64,000 nt of DNA from Brachyhypopomus gauderio. Taxonomy: Eukaryota > Chordata > Actinopteri > Gymnotiformes > Hypopomidae. Below, one piece after another: positions 60,968-64,000 of the stretch; the first letter of the stretch is position 1, and each line of letters starts with the position of its first letter. The stretch spans positions 627,539 to 691,538 of the forward strand of contig NW_027506890.1 of assembly GCF_052324685.1 (NCBI RefSeq), given 5' to 3'. Both the position numbers and the translations under genes were made by a program. Below the pieces are notes generated by a model that saw nothing but the letters and a program-made list of their open reading frames with translations, was not told the origin of the DNA and did not search any database.

Positions 60968-61030
60968 CATTTCCCGTTTAAAACGTTTCAAGCAGTTGTC
61001 CATGTCTTTAATCTCAGGAATGCTCTCCAT
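60968..61030 (-). CDS. inka2: inka2 coding exon 1
   Basis: A minus-strand ATG at 61030 begins MESIPEIKDMDNCLKRFKREM, 21 codons, ending at the donor ATG|GTAAGAAC (60967). It joins in phase 0 to ISMKEAGDG in exon 2. Human INKA2 starts with the same kind of segment (MESMDCYLRRLKQELMSMKE), which supports this start. The exon is too short to be seen as a stand-alone frame. Confidence 0.85.
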
Positions 61031-62504
61031 TGTTAGAACATTAATGTACATCTAACGCATATCGTCTCATTAAGTGTTACCAGTTCCAGGTTGGGTCATT
61101 TATGTGAGAATAACTCGGTCCTTTGGACGTATTGTCTTCTGTCACGCCTTCATTTCAGCACCACCAAACTATGAGAAGTGAAATCAGATCTTCAGTTCAC
61201 GTCAGTCACTTAAAGAAAACGCTGCGCTCCAGAAGTTCCAAAATCCGCGCGCGAGTTGCGCTTCAGTTCTATGAAACACTTTGTACACTTTGTGAGAAAT
61301 AAACGGACATTTCCCCCCCTGCGGTCACGAATCACACCGCTCTTATCTTCGTTCAGGGCTTGGAATAAAAGCTGAAAGGTTCTACCCTGCCCGGTGAGAT
61401 TCCGGCAACGTACGTAGTGCGTGTCTAGACAAACCCACTACCGTGATTTGTTTCCACGTGTGACATGCATACACCATTTTACATTTGTAGATAGACCTAA
61501 AGGGTTTTAACTAACGGTTTACTGAATACACCGCGAAACAAGCTTTAAGGCAAGTGATAAATAGAGCATCAATGGACACTTCAGCAGGGGTCCACCCATG
61601 AGAATAGAACCGTGTCTACTGTTCACGCACAGTTCACGTCGACGCAGTGGCAGGTCTAATTCCGCAAGGAATGCATCTCCGCGAAATGGTTGGACATGGT
61701 TTGGTGTGAAAGCTCTGTTTGAAAACGGAGAAGGGTACAGTATCTGTTCAAACTAGTCACGGTGGATGTTACATAAAACTCTGCCTGCTACTGTAATGTG
61801 TCATAAAGACTTTTCTGTGAAAATGAAATAGTCATAGCCAGACTTACCACTGTTCAACATGTCATAAACGCCCGGACTGCATATATTTTATGTGGCTTTA
61901 CGATGATCTTAAGGATATACTGGCCTGCAGTGCAGCTGTAGACCTATTTGTAAGCTTTCTTACACCAACAACCTTATAAGCTCACGTGCAGAATCATTTA
62001 AATCATTATCAATTTACTTTTCCTTGTATTTCAGAGAAAGCTAATACAAGGACGCTCAGTGTCTTTTTTCTTTATTGATTATTTTGATCATATCATTCAC
62101 ATCATCATCTTATCATTTCATATCATAAGTATTAGTTTGACTCTGCATCTTAATAGGAAATTTGTTAATTAAGATTTGATAAAGTTGGCTATATGACTGA
62201 AAGACCAGTCCATGAACTGTTTATCCTCAGCTCAGATTTTGTTCAGCTGATGTTCCATACAGCAGTACACAGCTGTACAAGGATCCAGATCAGTTCTGTT
62301 TACACAGTCGTTTTAAACCTGCAAAGCTTCAGTGGTGGGCTTTTCATTGTCGCCATCTTCTGGCCATTAATAGAAATTGCATCTCAAAGTTACTCTCCTC
62401 CACACTAGAGGACGCTTAGGCACCAATTAGTGAGCTCTTGAGCACCAACGAATAAGCGAAATACCAACAAAGAAGAGGACGGCGGCGGGCGAATTGTGTC
62501 AAAC
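61031..62504. promoter_or_regulatory. Shared upstream region of divergent inka2 and ddx20
   Basis: The two start codons lie 1.47 kb apart and point away from each other. The inka2 side has a CpG-containing stretch near 61200-61400. The ddx20 side has ggacggcggcgggcg just before the ATG. No TATA box is clear on either side. 61480-62170 is AT-rich with no feature seen. Confidence 0.45.
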
Positions 62505-64000
62505 ATGGCTGCGTCCGTCAGACAAGCTGCCCACAAAATAGAAACACGAAAACGAACCGACGATGTTCTGCTGTCGGGTGGGGTCGAATTCAGTTCTTTA
62601 CTCCTTTCCAAGCCCGTTTTGGAAGGCTTGTCGGCTTCCGGATTTCAAAGACCATCACCGATTCAGCTGAAGGCAATCCCTCTCGGGCGATGTGGGTTAG
62701 GTGTGTAGAGTTGACCTGTGTGGTCAGTTAGGATGTAACAGCTGCCTCTGAGTGTTGTGCAGATTACAACTGGCTTGCGGGTTAAACATACTTAACCTGT
62801 GTATTACACACCATAATATGGGTGTAAAGTAGTTTTATAATAACTCAAAACACTTCTGCTTTTAGATCTAATCGTTCAGGCGAAATCTGGCACAGGAAAA
62901 ACCTGCGTGTTCACCACGATCGCGCTCGACACCCTGGTGCTGGAGAACGCTGCCACTCAGGTAACCTGGTGTCACACGTTTATTTTATTACCCTAAATAA
63001 AATATCTAGTAATTGTTATTATTGTGGATTAGTTTTTTTAATGGCCATCACTGTAATTCACTCCCGCAGGTGCTTGTTTTGGCGCCGACTAGAGAGATCG
63101 CAGTGCAGATCCACGCAGTAGTCATGGCGGTAGGCAGCGCCATGGAGGGCTTGGAGTGCCACGTCTTCATTGGCGGTCGACCTGTTAGTCAGGACAAGAT
63201 CCATTTGAAGAAATGCCACATCGCTATTGGGTCACCGGGTAGGTGCTTCGCAGGAGCAGATTTCATATTGAAATTCTCTAATAGTGTTGAGCTTGGCTAT
63301 CACCACACTTATTATCTTGAAGCTTGCAGTGATGTTCCCTACGCTGTGTGTAGTGTGACTTTCTTAGCCCATGACTGTACTGGAGTGCCAAGCACGACCT
63401 GCGGTGGACTGGGTATAAATCTGTGGTGTCATCCTAGGGCGGATAAAGCAACTGATAGAGATGGGGCTTCTGCTGACGTCCAGCATTCGTCTGTTTGTCC
63501 TGGACGAGGCCGATAAGCTGCTGGAGGAGGGGAGTTTTCAGGAGCAGATCAAGTGAGTCAAAGAACACACCATCCTGTCTGTTATGTGCACTTGCATGTT
63601 GTGGAAAACGTGTTCTACCGTTGACTGGGGCTTGTGTACTTTCATTGTTCATATCCATAATCCACCGCAACAGAATATCATGGCATGTCTGTGTTGGCTT
63701 CAGTCTAATGCAGCCAATCCTCTTTCTGTGCTTTAGTTGGATCTTCTCCTCTTTGCCAGTGAATAAACAGATGTTGGCACTCTCCGCCACTTACCCAGAA
63801 TCCTTAGCACAGCACCTGTGCAGGTACATGAGGGAGCCGACGTTTGTGCGCCTGAACCCCACCGATCCTGGACTCATCGGTGAGGCTACCAGTCACATCT
63901 GCCTGCTGGTCCTTGCAGGGTTATTTTAATTATTTAGTAGAGGGTGAAACTAATTGTTTGCTTGTTTCTATCTTTCTGCTGTCTCATTGCCTGTAGGCCT
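62505..64000 (+). CDS. ddx20: DEAD-box helicase 20 (Gemin3), first exons; runs off the window
   Basis: Exons: 62505-62700, 62866-62960, 63070-63238, 63438-63552, 63737-63879, and the first bases of the next at 63997. All introns are GT-AG and phases agree, giving 239 residues before the sixth exon. Motifs: Q-motif region [14 protein letters not shown] (near 50), Walker A AKSGTGKT (71-78), PTREI (103-107), GSPG (151-154), DEAD (176-179) and SAT (208-210). The phrases VLEGL...[19 protein letters not shown] and RIKQLIEMG match DDX20 specifically among DEAD-box proteins. DDX20/Gemin3 is an ATP-dependent RNA helicase of the SMN complex, which assembles spliceosomal snRNPs. The ATG at 62505 gives [11 protein letters not shown]. 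Human DDX20 also adjoins INKA2. Confidence 0.95.

Noticed and set aside
63434..63790. 118-codon minus frame in ddx20
   Set aside because: It is the reverse shadow of ddx20 exons 4 and 5 and their intron.

Overview
The window looks like nuclear DNA of a ray-finned (teleost) fish. Genes are split by GT-AG introns and gene density is low. There are long (GT)n and (GA)n microsatellites. A large share of the window is transposable elements of kinds typical of fish: Ty3/Gypsy, an endogenous retrovirus, Tc1/mariner, hAT, Harbinger-like MITEs, a THAP-domain DNA transposon, LINE relics and tRNA-derived SINEs. No search tools were available, so the species is not called.

Layout. 1-12.2 kb is a transposon pile-up. 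It starts with the gag end, primer-binding site and LTR of a minus-strand endogenous retrovirus. Then come LINE and Tc1 fragments, then a decayed Gypsy element (A) with a much younger, nearly intact Gypsy element (B, 7038-11493) inserted in its gag with an exact 5-bp target duplication. 13.0-14.7 kb holds a minus-strand P-loop GTPase-like gene whose frame is broken inside the Walker A motif. 15.8-21.3 kb holds repeats: a MITE, two solo LTRs with target duplications, a hAT element containing a SINE, and GC-rich uncharacterised DNA. 22.4-26.1 kb is a seven-exon CD300/CMRF35-like immunoglobulin receptor gene. 26.9-32.2 kb holds another solo LTR, a LINE relic and two SINE copies.

33.9-63.9 kb is a conserved gene block: rap1a (+, candidate promoter near 34 kb, coding exons 45809-47472), inka2 (-, coding exons 53583-54719 and 60968-61030) and ddx20 (+, from 62505, running off the window). 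The human orthologues RAP1A, INKA2 and DDX20 are adjacent in the same order and orientation on chromosome 1p13, which supports all three names. rap1a and inka2 converge; inka2 and ddx20 diverge from start codons about 1.5 kb apart. Products are a small GTPase, a PAK4 inhibitor and a DEAD-box helicase of the SMN complex. They share a neighbourhood, not a pathway.

The most striking structure is a set of nested transposons in rap1a intron 1. A hAT element (39301-43003, 8-bp duplication atatatag) contains a second hAT-like element (39653-42093, 8-bp duplication ggtgtaac). That contains a THAP-domain transposon (39769-41538), which contains a Harbinger-like MITE (40814-41120, TAA duplication). Other points worth checking are the lone in-frame stop between gag and pol of element B, the tRNA-Trp primer site of the retrovirus, and the frameshift inside the GTPase P-loop. 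I saw no convincing wholly new biological system.
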